From positions 130,412,065 through 130,476,064 of the forward strand of contig NC_079149.1 in NCBI RefSeq assembly GCF_945859685.1: a stretch of 64,000 bases of DNA. The letters are read 5' to 3'. The notes beneath the pieces are model-generated. The model did not search any database. It worked only from the letters and a program-made list of their open reading frames with translations, and was not told the origin of the DNA. Origin of the DNA: Eupeodes corollae (taxonomy: Eukaryota > Arthropoda > Insecta > Diptera > Syrphidae). Of this stretch, positions 11,111 through 24,131 are shown piece after piece. The position numbers were made by a program, and so were the translations under genes. Every line of letters starts with the position of its first letter. Position 1 is the stretch's first letter.

Positions 11111-14100
11111 AAATCGTATATTTCTAAGCTGATGATTCTGTTTGTCATCATATGATCTATCAACTTATCTACTATTAGCAGATGTGTAGACATTTTTGAA
11201 ATAAACTTTTATATCTAGGAAAGCAACTAAAATTAATCAATTTTGCTGAAAATGATGTTCAATTTTCCGAACTTGTATGTGTAAAGTCATTTTAAGGATT
11301 AAATTGTAAAGATTAATCTATGTTTGCCCTCAGATAAATACCAATCAAAAAGATGATGTGCGTAAAGGCTTTAAATCTTAAAGGTTGCCATGAATAGGTT
11401 GACCTGCTTTGCGTTTATAATTTTGTATTCTCTCCATGACAATGGAATTTGAGTCAAATTGAAACAGCGAAAAAATGGATTTTAGAATATTTCACGAATG
11501 GTTTTATAAAATTTATGTATCATATTATGAATGTCCCAAAAGAATTTATGATTTTATTTATATTTTTTGAGGAACATTAAATTAATATTGAAACTGTTCT
11601 ATTTAATAACAAACAAGCTACGGTAAAGGTTTGAGACCAAGAAAAAGTTTTAACTTTTATTATTGTTTAAAATGTTAGCAAAACTGTGTTATTTAATTAA
11701 AAATTATCTAATAAAATGTTTTTCCTTGGTTAAGTTCCATGAGCCCTATTAAACGTATTTAACTTAACAAAAGAATGTGACATCTGTCAAAATCAACTGT
11801 GATTGTTTCAAAATATGAGCTAAAAAACTTGAAGACTTAAAATAAAATATTTGTTATAAAAGCATATAGTAAATATGATCCTCTTTAAGTCCAGTGACAC
11901 CTTTTAGAAATGTTTCATATTTTCTTCTTCTTGGTTTAGTCACCATAATTTACATCATTCTTTCACCAGCCAAAAGCCTTCATTGCAACAAACATAAATA
12001 AAATCAACATAACCAAACTTTTGCATTCGTCATCATACATAGAGCCACACAAAACACATTTTCTACTCCATTTTAATTTTCATCTCGTTTTTCATCTCTC
12101 AACGTTCACTCACTCTATTTCAGTCTTACAAGAGTTTGCCTTGAAGGTATAGTAAAGTTGCCATCTGCGACCTTGTTACATTCGTTTTACAAGATGCAAA
12201 AACGCATACACAATGCGTCTTCTTATAATTTTATTTTTCGTCCTTTTACTATTTGTTGTTGTTATTGTTGTTGTCTTGGTGTCCCAAACAATAGAAAAGT
12301 CTTTACTGTATTACACACAGTAGATGACGAAAAATAAAAATGAAAATAACACTCATACGCCACAGTGTACAAAAAAAGGATTAAGAAAATGCAGTCGTGC
12401 ATAAACAAGGAAATAACATTGTGTTCACTTACAAGGATCTATTGTATGCATCAAAAATGAAAGAAGAGTTAGTCACAGTATTCTCAACCAGGGTTGGACT
12501 TTATGACTTTAAAGGACCCTCAAGGCATCTAACACCAAATCTAAAAAGAAATTATACCAAATTCGAAATGTTCTTCAAAACTTCTGCTTCAAGATAGAAA
12601 CAGTGTTTTGTATTATATTTTATTGAATTATGGTCAAAACTTGGTACTTAAACATTTTGGGCCTTATTATGTTTTTTTGGTAAATAAGTAAATAAAATAA
12701 CAACCCTGAGATTAAAGTCACCTAAACCAACTAAACATAGTTAAGCAGTAGACAGCTACAACACATAAGATGCACACTATATACGGAATACATTCAGATG
12801 AATAAAAAGCCTCGAAGGCATCTAGACAATCAGTGCATTGTTTCACTTGCAGAGGAAAAGTAAGCGGAGATAAGCACTAGTATATGCAGCTTCAGTTTTC
12901 AGCTTCAAATCTAGCTTACATTCAGTTGCGGTTACCATTACCCTACTTAGTACTAAATAACACACAAAGTGTATGGCACCAACCAGTCGCATTGTCATTC
13001 ACGCTGCAGAAGAAACAAGAGCTGACGACGACAACGACAAGAGTTGCAGGATCATCAGGACGTGTGGCACAGTATACCTACACCCGTATATCTACATGAA
13101 GCAGTTGCGCAGCAGCTGAGATTTTTGCCAACAAGAACAACCATAACCCCCAACATACATAATATTTCTAGGACATAGAAAAAAATATGCTTATACTTAT
13201 GTTGAATCCTGATGCTAGTGACATTCAACCTTGGGTACCCTTGAAAATGAATTCCTCCGCAACAACGAGTGGATGGAAGGAGGCTAGGAGCCGGTAGTTG
13301 CCACAATCAGCAACAAATTTCTTGAAGTTGACAAGCAGCTGGCGCATTAAAAAGGATATTTTTTGTTTAAATTTCTGTTGCAAAATGAAAATCTGGGTGG
13401 AAAATGCGGTCTTGTTTGTTTGTTATACTTGCATACTTACAGTACATGGTTAGAAAATAGATTCAGTGAAGGAAACTATAGAGTAAACTATAGAGTTGAA
13501 TCTCACTTAGAACACTATCTCATGGTTTTCTTTAAATTATTTTAATTATTATTTCAACGAAAATAAGTGTCGGAAAATTTTCTATTCACAGGAAGAAGAT
13601 ACGAAAATGACAGGGTGCATTATTCAAGTCGAAATTAATTCGTGATTGTGACCATAATGAGTATCATCGTTAAGTTTCTATGATCTTGAAGTTTTTAAAG
13701 GTAAAATTTTTGTGACAAAATGATCGATTGTTTTTTTAAACAAGAAAATATAATTGGTTAAAGATTTTCGAGCTTATGGGCAACTTACATCCACACTTAT
13801 ATGTTTTTTCCCTCTTCAAACAACGACGAACAAAATGAAGCACTTAGGCGTATGCGCACTTTTTTATTTCATAGACATGTTTTTTAAAAAACTGTAATAA
13901 CGAAACAAGACAGAAATATTTCAAAATAAGCTTATTATTATATTCATAATCCAGTAGATAATTGTATTGCAGATCAAAGGACCGTACTGAAATTAAATGA
14001 ATTCCTTTAAATCGAACACAATTTCGAACTTGAATCTTTAAAGTTGTAAGCTATACAAATTTGGAATGACATAATGTTGGTGGTTTTTCTCGAAAATTTG

Positions 14101-14572
14101 TTCGTAAACTTTCTAGGAAAGAATTTGATATATTAACTCTCGTGTTACACGCCACACGGTGCAGTAAAATTGATTCCATTGTGCTCATTTTTGAAAAATG
14201 TTTCTCCAAGGTTCACAAGAATTTAGGGGGCTTTATAAGAAAAATCCATTGGAATAATGTCATGGGACCTCGGTAGCCACGGGATTTTAACAAAGTGACT
14301 AAAAAGTCATCGAATCTATGGCCGTTTGTGCAGTCGCACCATCCAGCAAACATGCCAGGAAAATCTCGGATGGATGGACTTGCAGGTTTGGCAAAAATAA
14401 ATCCGTTATCATGAGTCGGTAATTCTTACTATTGAAATTTGTCAGGCCAGGTGATCAGTTACGTATGAATCGTTAATTTTAAAAAATGCCTCGAATGTTC
14501 GATGCTCACTTGACCAGTGCGACATGATAAATGCACACGATCACTAATTCGAAACTCCCCCCCCTCTTTTGC
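11111..14572. other. AT-rich spacer
   Basis: No gene or element recognised. Simple tracts include TTG triplets near 12250-12275 and ACG triplets near 13020-13042. One copy of a conserved 19-bp motif lies at 13841-13859. Short open frames (for example 12397-12597, 12884-13099) show no motif and no codon signal that I can judge. Confidence 0.55.
13841..13859 (+). repeat. dispersed 19-bp motif, copy 1
   Basis: CACTTAGGCGTATGCGCAC followed by a T-run. It differs at 2 of 19 positions from two identical copies at 51522-51540 and 51674-51692, also followed by T-runs. In those copies the core GCGTATACGC is a perfect 10-bp palindrome; here one base breaks it. Confidence 0.6.
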
Positions 14573-14586
14573 ACCGCTTATTACTT
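14573..14586. repeat. target-site duplication, left copy
   Basis: ACCGCTTATTACTT, identical to 15802-15815. The pair flanks the RTE-like insertion between them. Confidence 0.85.
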
Positions 14587-15801
14587 ACTTACTTAAGCTG
14601 GTGCTACAGTCCAGGCGGACCTGGGTCTCAACCAACATGCGTCTCCAGCCAGCTCGGTCCTTAGCTAGCTGTCTCCAGTTTCGCACGCCAATTTGGTTGA
14701 GGTCCTCTCCCACCTGCCTACGTCAAATGAGTTGTGGTCTTCCTCAACTGCGCCGCGCCGTTCCTTGGGATAAAAGACCTTCGTTGATGTCAATTCACTC
14801 GTCATGACCCAGAGATCTAAGCCGTTGCACTTTAATTCTGTTAACTAGGTCAGTGTCCTTGTACAGCCCTTACAGTTTGTCGCTTTATCTTCACCACCAT
14901 TCTCCATCTATGCGTACGGGACCAAAAATCACCCGAAGAATTTTTCTCTCGAAGCATCCTAAGACGCTCTCATCTTTCTTCGACAGGGTCCAGACCTTAG
15001 CGATATAAATGAGAACCGGGATGATGAGTGTCTTATAGATGGTAGTTTTAGATGCTCGAGAGAGGACTTTACTACTCGATTGCCTTCTTAGTCCAAAGAA
15101 GAGTTATTCTTCGATTGATTTCAGCGCTGGTGTCGTTGTCTGTGTTAATAGCGGTGCCTAGGTAGACAAAGTCCTTAACTACCTCGAAGTTAAAGCTGTC
15201 CATGGTGACGTTTTGTCCAAGACGTCGTTGTTCAGTGTCCTTTTTCGATGACAGCATATACTTGGTCTTGCCCTCATTGACCACTAAACCGATCTTCTTC
15301 CGTCGCAATGCTCAAAAACGCTCCACTGCCATTACACTTTGATCTTCCAATTATGTCAATATTATCTGGGTATCCGAGTAGTTGGATGGACCTTTGGAAG
15401 ATTGTGCCTTTAGTGTTGACGGTTGAGTTTTGCACAATACTTTCCAGAAAGATGTTGAAGAAGTACCATGACAGTTCATCGGCTTGTCTAAAACCTTTTT
15501 TGACATCAAATGCATCGGTAAGATCTTTCCAACCTTGATAGAGCAGGGTGCATTCTCCATCTTCATTCTGCACAAACGGATAAGTTTGACAGGGCTGCCA
15601 ACGCTAGACCTTGCTCTGTAGAGCTCTTTGATTTTGACGCTCCTGGGTTTTTTTCAAGATCTGCCCTAATTTGAAAATTTGGTCTATAGTGGACTTTCCT
15701 GGTCTGAAGCCACACTGATAAGGACCTATCAGGTTGTTGACATACGGCTTCAGACGTTCACATAATACGGCAGAGAGGATCTTATATGCAATGTTAAGGA
15801 G
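14587..15801 (-). mobile_element. RTE-like LINE, 5'-truncated insertion with TSD
   Basis: Minus-strand translation matches the family at 39017-41822 and 55103-57715. It shows YQCGFRPGKSTIDQIF (about 15690-15735), DLTDAFDVKKGFRQADELS (about 15470-15525), QNSTVNTKGTIFQ (about 15400-15440), the catalytic box region as GYPDNIDIIGR (about 15345-15375; YADD expected), GLVVNEGKTKYMLSSKKD (about 15235-15290) and DFVYLGTAINTDND (about 15130-15175). The decayed C-terminal end follows down to the 3' tail. The tail is a short run of TAAG units (minus strand) next to the left duplication. The first recognisable base of the family falls at the right duplication, with 2 bases shared between element and target. 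Both catalytic aspartates are affected (PDN), so the copy is dead. Confidence 0.9.
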
Positions 15802-15815
15802 ACCGCTTATTACTT
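15802..15815. repeat. target-site duplication, right copy
   Basis: ACCGCTTATTACTT, identical to 14573-14586; marks the 5'-truncated end of the RTE-like insertion. Confidence 0.85.
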
Positions 15816-18800
15816 TTTGAAATATTCAAGTTTACAGACTCATAATAAGGCTTTATGCCTTTATGATTTGTACAATATTACTTAAACATAATATAAACAC
15901 GAACTTATTTAATTTGCCCTCATTTTTAAGCAATAAACAAAAATCAAATTAAGGGAAAAAATTAAGTTCATCTGAAAGCATGAAAAAATTCTTAAAATAT
16001 TTTAATCTGCCGAGTTTAGTAATATAATGCTGAAGGAAATGATTGCCATCTTTCGAATTTTGAATGAAATCATTTAAAAATTTGATAGGAATACGTTCCA
16101 AAAATATTGCATTCGTTTATCGTCAACCAATCTCAAATCAATACTTTGCCAGCCAGCGGCGTGGCAGTTTAGCTAAAATTGTTATAGTAAACTTCAGCAA
16201 AAAAACAAGAAAACTCATTTCACCCTTCTTCATCTTCTTATTCAAATACCTACTTTAAAATTCAATTTAAATTAATGGAATCTTACAAAGGGGGTAATTT
16301 AATTCTCATTTCAATTCACAGGAAATAATTATATCAAACAAAAATTCTCAGATTCTCACTTACACCTATCTGCACCTACCTTTAACTAGACTCCATTTTC
16401 TTAAGAACATTTCGTAGAAAGTAAAATACAACAACACAAAAAAAGAAGAAAAATCAAAAATAAAACTTAGCAGACGGCTTATTTATGATTTGAAACCATG
16501 ATGATGTCCTTGGCCTTGACTATACATAAAGCTAAGGACACAAATTTAATTTCTACTTTACGACACTTGATCTTTGAGCTATGGAGCTCAATGGAAATGG
16601 TAATTAAATATTGCAACTACTTCAACCTTAAGATTAAAGTATCTTCTATATATATGTATATTGTATATAAATGAAAATCCTTGAAATTTCTTAGGAAAGT
16701 CTGTAAAAAAGCAGCTTTAATCTTAAGACTTCTTCAAGAGAAAAAAAACAGCAGAAAAAAAATCAATCATTCGTTTTACTCCTTTTATTTTTCGTTCGTC
16801 TCATAAAGGACGTACCTCAACTCATACCTAGAAATCGTTCCTTGCTGACTTATTGCTAGTGGTTAGCAAGGCTGAAAGAAATGGTATTCCTGTTTTTCTT
16901 GTTTTTGTATTTTTATCCTTGCAAGGTAAAATTATATAGAAGGAGGTGATTCCTTTTTTTTAAGGAAGTTTGATTGCGGGGCTGCAAATGGAGAAAGAAT
17001 AAAAACAAAACACCTTGAAATGAAACACTGTTATGAATAGCCTCTTTTGAATTCTATGCTCTGAATGATTAACAGTCATTTTGCGTGCTACTCTGATTTC
17101 CTTTTGGGATAGTCATCATAGTTCTGTATAGTTCTGGTCTGGATTGGGTAATTTGTTCCTATTTTTTCTGTTTTTGGTTTTAGGTTTTATTTTGAGCTGT
17201 GTATATGCTATCAGTTTGTTAAGGCTCTTGAAGGCAAAAGCTTCCAATTAAACCGTTCAGCTGGAGCTATAGGGGTTTTTGTTTCCTCAATTCGGGATAC
17301 ATTTTCTATTTTGCTTTCTGTTAAGTGGGAATAAAAAATTTAACCACACTTAGAGATGGGCGTGTAAAGAAAAAAAAGGACAAAGAGTAATAGGGTATAT
17401 TAGTGGCACAAAAGGGACACTAAATACCAAATAAAGAAAATCGTTTCAATAGCTATTGAAAAGGACCCTAAGTGCCCTTAAAATGTTGCTATCGATATTT
17501 TTCATGTTTAATAAGATAAATTAACACTCATAACTTCAAAAAAACATGAAATTTTCGGTAGAACGTTTTGTTTTGGACTTTGTATCATATGGAAGAAGGG
17601 ATGGAAAAGAGTCTAAGACACAGAAGTAGTTGAAAAGTAGACTCAATTCTGTAAGCGAATATAGTGGATCTTATTATGATCTGTTAAGTCAATGACAAAC
17701 AACAACCTAACCCCTTTCTAACTCATAAAAGAAAAAAGGCTTTTTAGAACTTAATTGCACAACAATTTCTCCACAGTCAAATTTACATCTTTCAACAACA
17801 ATAAACTATAACCCTTACAATAAAAAATAAAGATTGCTTTTAAACATTATTTATTACTCCGTCATTAGTTTTCTACTATATTTTTTTACTGTATGTATGC
17901 GAAGCCAAGTTAGACTAAGCGAAGCGAGCGCCCTCTACCGCCACACGTCATCAAAGTAAATTTACTCATTCTCTAGTCGACAATGACTGATAAGTGAAAG
18001 AATGAAATTGATATTTGCTCATATCTCTTCCTTTCTATCGGTCTCATGGTGCAAACCATTTTCACACACAAAACAAAAAAACTTTTTCTTTTTGAAATTT
18101 GAAAAAAAAAAGTTTTGAAAAAAAAGTACAAATGAACAAAAATGTGTTCGATGTCAAAATAAAAAATATCTTTTTTCACTTTCCTACGCAATTTTCACTC
18201 AAACACCAACATTCATAGCAACAACTGTTTGGCAAAAAAAAAGAAAACTCTTAGGTACGTTCACATTGGTTTAAGCGGGAACTGGGGAAACTGGTCCAAA
18301 TGGGCTCATTCAACAAAACAACCCTTTTCGCATTCACCAATTCGTCGTCCTTGCCACCGTCGTCGTCGAAGCTTGAAGGCGAGAAAAGGAAACGAGTTAC
18401 TTCCTGGCATCAACTCGCTCACCATCCCCATAACCACCCTTAGTACCGATCTCCATCACCCTCGCTTTTAACACACATTAGAAATGAAAAATGAAAAGCC
18501 ATGAGAGAACGGTGGAGGATGAGAAGGGGCAGGACGAGGTAAAGGAACTTCTTGAACTGTTTCCTTTTTTTTACAGTTGTATTTTTTCCGTCGATGTCCC
18601 ACTGCGATATTAGGGATATATTTGTCAGTTACTAGGTTTGAACTTAACTATGCGAATGGAATTGGTTTCTAGACTCGAACTCTGGCGGGAGGCAGATGTA
18701 CTAACGGAGTGATGAACGAACCAACATCGGGTATATTTTGTTGATATACTTGGGTGTTTTTCAATGACACTAGCAAACACGAAAAATGGACGTCATTTTT

Positions 18801-20334
18801 GGAAAAAAAATAAGGAAACGAAAAAACATAAGTACTTGGCAGATGGTTGTGATATATGGATGGGGTTGGGGTAGTTTTTTAGGGGGTAGGGGGCTACGAG
18901 AGAGAGGAAGGATTCTATTTTTTTCTTCGTTTAGGTTCTGATTGCCAGACAGTGATAAAGGAAAACATGAGAAGGGTTCATTTGCACAGTGATAGTTAAG
19001 CCACTGTTAAATTGTGTTCAATTTAAGGATCATTTAGTAAAACAACAACAACAAAGTAAGTGAAGGGAGACAAAGTAAACGAAAAGAAGATGGCTGAAGA
19101 TTAGATATTTTGATGTGGAAACGTTATCTTTGACCTAAAGTCCGAAATTATCACGTATTTAGTAAAAAGATCCATGTTTTAATAGGCTGAACCTTCTAAC
19201 TTTGCTTGGGTTTTATTAAATTTTTAACGACAACAAATAAACAAGCGATTTATGTACATTTTTTAACAGTTTCTGAGTGTGAATTATGTTTAAAAAATAG
19301 AAACTCAAAAGACCTAGAATTTTAAGTGAAATTCAAACCGTTTGTTTGATCATATGTTTTTATGACCAGAATTGAGACTTTCACATTTTTCGCTAAAGTT
19401 GAAATCCGTAAGAATCATTTTATGTCATGTTACTTTCAAGTCATAAGGAAAATTCCAGAAAATATTGTATTGATTAAAATTTCAGGATTACAAAAAGTCG
19501 GTATTTTTCACTTAAAACTGATGTCAGGTTCACAAACTTTTTGTGAATTTATAATTTTGTACAAAAATTTTGACAGGGTTACTACCTATGTGGAATTTAT
19601 CAGTAAAATTGTTTTATAGCGAATTATTTTATCCAAAAATGCTTAAATCATAATTTTAAAAACTCAAAAATGAAATATGCCTCACTTCTGCTTCTACAGA
19701 AATTGTAACAATTTTTACATAAACGACTTTTTCAATAAACACTTTTATTACTAAAATTTGTTCGTAACTTATGAGGTAATATAATCTTTTGTCAAGTTTT
19801 AGACAATAATGTTTTAGTCAAAAATTTTTAATAACGAATTCGGGCATAAAAGGTTCACCAGTAGTATACTTTTGATTTTTCGTAAGCGAAAACAGTATTT
19901 TTGGCACTAACAATAATTTCGCTGAAAAGGTGCGATATAAAAACGGCAGGCATTGCATGCGAAAGAATTTCGAACCGTGAATTTTCTATTTGTCGTTGAT
20001 TCTACAGTCTAAGCCATTGAGTTGATTGTGTTCAAATTTAAAAATTAAGTCATTTTTATTTAAAAAAAAATAGCAGTGCTTCTCAAAATTTTAATTCGAT
20101 GAAAACGGCTAAATTTTTTAAAAGGTTCCTTTAGAATATTTTTGTTTTTGCATTTTAGCAGGAACTAATGAAACGATTTAAATAAGTTTCTTATAATAAT
20201 ATTTGTCTAAATTTGATGTCTTAAAAATGGGTAAAAATATTTACAAATTCCAAATGTTAAACTTATATTAATAGGAACAAAATACTTGTCTACCAAACAT
20301 TTTATAAAACAAAATTGAAAATTTTATATACACA
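15816..20334. other. AT-rich spacer
   Basis: No gene or element recognised over 4.5 kb. 17900-17960 and 18260-18480 are richer in G and C, with GCGAAGCGAGCG at about 17919 and CGTCGTCG-type triplets near 18340-18370, but the short open frames there have no motif. G-runs occur near 18880-18895. It could be intergenic or intronic. Confidence 0.55.
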
Positions 20335-20500
20335 AAATTCTTTCCATGGATCCAATACATTTGGACCAACGTTTTTTTTCAATTTTAAAAATATGTAGCA
20401 AGTTCTTTTGGTATAACCTTCATTCCATCTTCCTTTAAGTCCTTAGCAGCGCCAATTCAATTCATACTGGGTTTACGAAGGGGTCCCAAATAGTCCAAAT
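20335..20500 (-). mobile_element. mariner-like transposase C-terminal scrap
   Basis: Minus-strand translation reads AKDLKEDGMKVIPKELATYF, a stop, then KKRWSKCIGS. This matches the mariner C-terminal pattern in which a helix with L-K-x-I-P-K is followed by W-K-K-R-W-x-K-C-I and an end such as G-D-Y-F-E-G-D; here the end is lost. The DDE catalytic core is not recognisable upstream. The short length limits confidence. Confidence 0.45.
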
Positions 20501-21053
20501 AATTATTCAAAAACAATGACTTTAAACAAGGTCAGTAAGGTCCTGTACTGTCAATCGTTAGAGCGGTTTTTAAACTAATTTTTTATATATAAAAAGACTT
20601 TAATTGTTTTTAAAAATATTGTTAATTAGTTATATAGGAATAATTAATATAAGTTCAACATTTCAATTTTGTAAACAAAAAATAAGACCTGTTTTCAAGA
20701 TATGGAATTTCAAAAATAAAATGTAGTATTTTTTTTTAATCAAAAATAAGAAAAGAAATAAATGAAATTTTTGATCATCACATATTATTGAGACAGTATA
20801 CGAGGTTGTGTAGAAAAAAAAATTTAAAATCGGTTAATTAGTTCTGGAGAAAACTTAAAAATAAAATAATGGTTCTATGCACAGAACAAACAAATTCATC
20901 CTTTTGATTATTTTGGTAGTCAAATTGACTATTTGGTAGTCAGCGATATAAAGTTGGCTTCCGATAGGCAAAGTAACTATAGTTTAGGTCAACATCCACC
21001 TGCTGGGCTAGTTCTGTCCAGTCTTTAAACCATCCATATCGGGATTGGAATGT

Positions 21054-21816
21054 TTAAATAACTACTTTCTTCGGGACCCGATAACTTGGCATACCCAGAG
21101 TTTTGATGATGAAATCGGCCTGCAGTTTGAGAGTATTTTTAAATAAAGGCGATAAACCCGTTTCCAACATGGTCATGTAGTTTGGCGTACTCGAAGGAAG
21201 GTGAAAAATCCGTTTTATGTAAAATCTGAGCAGTTTTTCCACTTGTTCATTTTTCCGACCTCCAAGCTTGCGCTGCATAAAACATAACTGATTTCGATAC
21301 AGCTTCGTAGACCCTGGTGTACGTAATTTCCCTATTATTAAAACATTGCTTCCATGCTACGTTTATAGCTGTTTTCGCCTTACCAAGTTTGTCAGTGAGA
21401 TGTTTTTCCATGCTTAAGTTCTTAGTAAAGCAGACTCCTAGATACTTGTATTCTTTCACCAACTCTACTCTTTCTACATTAAAGTGCCATTGCTCACTTG
21501 CAAACCATCGTCCACCTCCATTCTTAAGAATTATCACTTTGAATTTATTTAATTTTACCACTAGGTTCCACCTTTTACAATAATCAACAAGCTTATTTAT
21601 CATTACTTGAAGGGACTGCGGAGTATACGCGTGCAGAACTATGTCGACAACGAAAAGAAGAGCTTTTATGTTAACGCCTGCGTACTTGATTCCTGCTGGT
21701 AATGCTTTGACTATATCATTAATGAAGAGTGCAAACAAGCTTGGACTGAGTGCACAACCCGGTCTAACTCCTGATTTCTTTTGGACCCATTCCGATAAAC
21801 ATTGGCCATTCCACAC
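21054..21816 (-). pseudogene. RT core of the CR1-like LINE (YADD lost)
   Basis: This is the best-preserved RT of the left half. It has SGVRPGCALSPSLFALFIND (motif 4 region), then the catalytic box as LLFVVDIVLHA near 21635-21660, where LLYADDIVLLA would be expected. It continues with DYCKRWNLVVKLNKFKV, EYKYLGVCFTKNLSMEKHL and FYAAQAW. Both residues before the last aspartate have changed and the first catalytic aspartate is a valine, so the protein cannot polymerise even though 189 codons remain open. Frame changes at about 21255 into the C-terminal segment. Confidence 0.85.
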
Positions 21817-22123
21817 TGAGCTTTGGTAGTCTTGTATACATTTTACATTTCTGTACGGAACTTCAGCGACGTTGCGATCTACGGTGTCGAAAGCAGCTTT
21901 GAAATCAACGAAAAATGCAAATACTCGTAGCTTCTAATTTCTCGATATAAACGAGTCAGCAATCGAGCGGAGTTTAAAAATGTTATCGACGGTGGAGTAT
22001 CCCGATCTGAAACCAGCGTGGAACTCACTAAGCAGATTATTAGAATGTTTTGTTTATCGATATAAACACTTCTTCCTTTGAAATTGGAGCATCTAAAATA
22101 TCTTTTTTAAGCCTGGGTTTAAT

Positions 22124-22279
22124 AATTTCTCGAAATATGCTTGCAGTCTACTTGAATTAAGATCCGGACTAATACTGATCCGGACTAATACTGATTTAAA
22201 AACTTATTTGGTGCATCTGGGTAAAAGAATTTCTCGAAATATGCTTGCAGTCTACTTGAATTAAGATCCGGGCTAATAG
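22124..22279. repeat. local direct duplication (period 104) inside LINE
   Basis: About 52 bp starting AATTTCTCGAAATATGC at 22124 recurs almost unchanged at 22228. Within the first copy's right edge the 16-mer GATCCGGACTAATACT is tandemly doubled (22161-22176, 22177-22192). The duplication lies in coding DNA of the element and adds to its disruption. Confidence 0.9.
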
Positions 22280-23442
22280 TAAATTTTGGTTTAATTAAGG
22301 TTTTGAACCAGGTTAAGAACTCCGATGACTTGTTACACTTTGCAAGCTGATGTGCTTGAATAGTCTTTCCGAATAGTCTTTTTTCTTTTTTCGGCAGAGA
22401 AGCTTATAATACTGATTATACTCCATGTAACGGTCCTTTGAAAAATTTGTATTATACTTCCGATATTCCTTCAGTTCAGCGTAAGAAAGGCTTCTCGGCT
22501 GCATGCATTCCTTGTCAAACCAAGGTTCTCTATATTCAATTTTTTTTGACTGATATTCTGTGGCTTTTTTCATCTTAACGTGTTCTATAATTGGATGCAG
22601 ATTCATTTGACCAGTTTGACAAAAAGAAGCAGTCCTTGACTATTATGGTGTAACTTCTACACATACACAGAAATTATGGATAAGTTGTACACTTTGTCAA
22701 AACACTTAAACTTTCGGGTAGGTCTATTGAACGAACAAAAAAATTTAACTTTAGTTTTTATTTAAGTTGCTCTGTTTCTTAAAAGATTTTCGGCTGATAT
22801 CTTCTAGTTTCTTCTGATTTTTCTATTTTTATGACATAAACATTTTTTCAAAATCTGGTACTATTTTATGAATCTATTTATGGAAAACTACTATTACAAA
22901 GGTTTGCAGTGTTTTTTGTTGGGTTTATTGTTATGTAGAATAATTTAACGAAATTTCATCGTCAGTTACAAAAAAAATCTAACCGAAAATCAAGAATTGT
23001 TTAAAACCAAACACCAATATTTTCTAATATCTTTCTCCAAATGTTTCTAAAATGTGAACTTAAGCTTAATGTAAGTGTATGAAATATATCGTTTGTCTTC
23101 TCATAAGATTATTTCTTGATAAGTTTGAAACATATTTCACATAAGTTAAAAAATAGTTCAACTCAAAACTAAGGAAAAAAATCCAATATTTCTTCCTATT
23201 TTAAAGTCAATTTTTAAAATGTTATCAATTTAAGTCCAATAAATGTTTTGTTTTCCAAGTAACCAACATTTTTCCACTTATTAGATTAATTCCTGTGAAT
23301 TGCCACATTTTCATTTCTTTGACATTGATACGTATCGTTATTTCAGTTTCGTGGTAAATTATTTGATCTCCAACTAAACTAAAGCGGTTGTTATTCTGAC
23401 AGGATACTGTCAACGAATAAATTAAAGCTTTTCAATCTTTGC

Positions 23443-23456
23443 GTGTGTGTGTGTGT
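23443..23456 (+). repeat. (GT)n microsatellite
   Basis: Seven GT units in a row. Confidence 0.95.
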
Positions 23457-24114
23457 GGTACCCACCAACTAAATCCTGTTGGCTAAAACACACAAAATAA
23501 ATTAATTATGAAAAATAAAACAAATAATTACACATATTGTTCGCATATACTCGAACTTATATGGAAACCCTAAACTAATTGATAAGTTGGTTTTTTGTTT
23601 TATAAGTTTTATTTCACTGAAGTGAAATCCATGCAAAGGGAAAACTATCGACAACTTTTAATTATACCAAAAACTGTCAATACCCAAAACAACAGGTAAA
23701 GAGGGTAGCGGCTGCTTTGAACAACAGTCTGCAAATGCAAGCTGATGCAACATCAACCCTTAACTGATGTTGGTATGATGATGATGATGGCTGTCAGAGG
23801 TATGTTGGTTTCATAATACCTTTTTTTCTTTGTTGCAGTAGCAGTTGTTGTTGTTGTATTTTGCTTTTACCTTGAATTGACATATTGTATTTGTGGTTTA
23901 TCAATTATTATTATTTTGACCAATATATATTTGATTTGTTTGTTGTGTTGTGTTGTGTTCAAAGCCATCATCAGAGAGCAGATGGTCGAATATCCCTACT
24001 TTCTACCCTTTTGAATTTACATTTTTGGTCAAAATTCAAAATGCTCTTGTTTAGGGAGTTAAAAACATACACACTGTATAATCTCACCCTTACTGTGACT
24101 ATGACGACGATTAT

Positions 24115-24131
24115 GGTGGTGGTGGTGGTGG
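24115..24131 (+). repeat. (GGT)n microsatellite
   Basis: Five to six GGT units, followed by a related TAATGGTGG stretch. Confidence 0.9.

Larger units (their letters stand above)
20945..22610 (-). mobile_element. CR1-like LINE, linker to C-terminus
   Basis: The minus strand begins with the region between endonuclease and RT (EYREPWFDKECMQPRSLSYA, 22606-22313). It continues through VFAFFVDFKAAFDTVDRN-like text in broken frame (about 21860-21940), then an RT stretch of 189 codons open at 21816-21247, a frameshift near 21255, and the C-terminal part EKLLRFYIKRIFHLPSSTPNY (about 21160-21230). Text ending YGWFKDWTELAQQ lies near 20990-21030. Sequence style (E-K-L-L-R-F-x-I-K-x...L-P-x-x-T-P-N-Y-M) is shared with the relatives at 24730-28060 and 48620-49400. 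There is a local duplication at 22124-22279. The endonuclease is not visible upstream, as expected from 5' truncation. Confidence 0.82.

Noticed and set aside
18229..18471. 80-codon basic open frame on plus
   Set aside because: Composition explains the lysines and arginines; no motif, no neighbouring exon signal.
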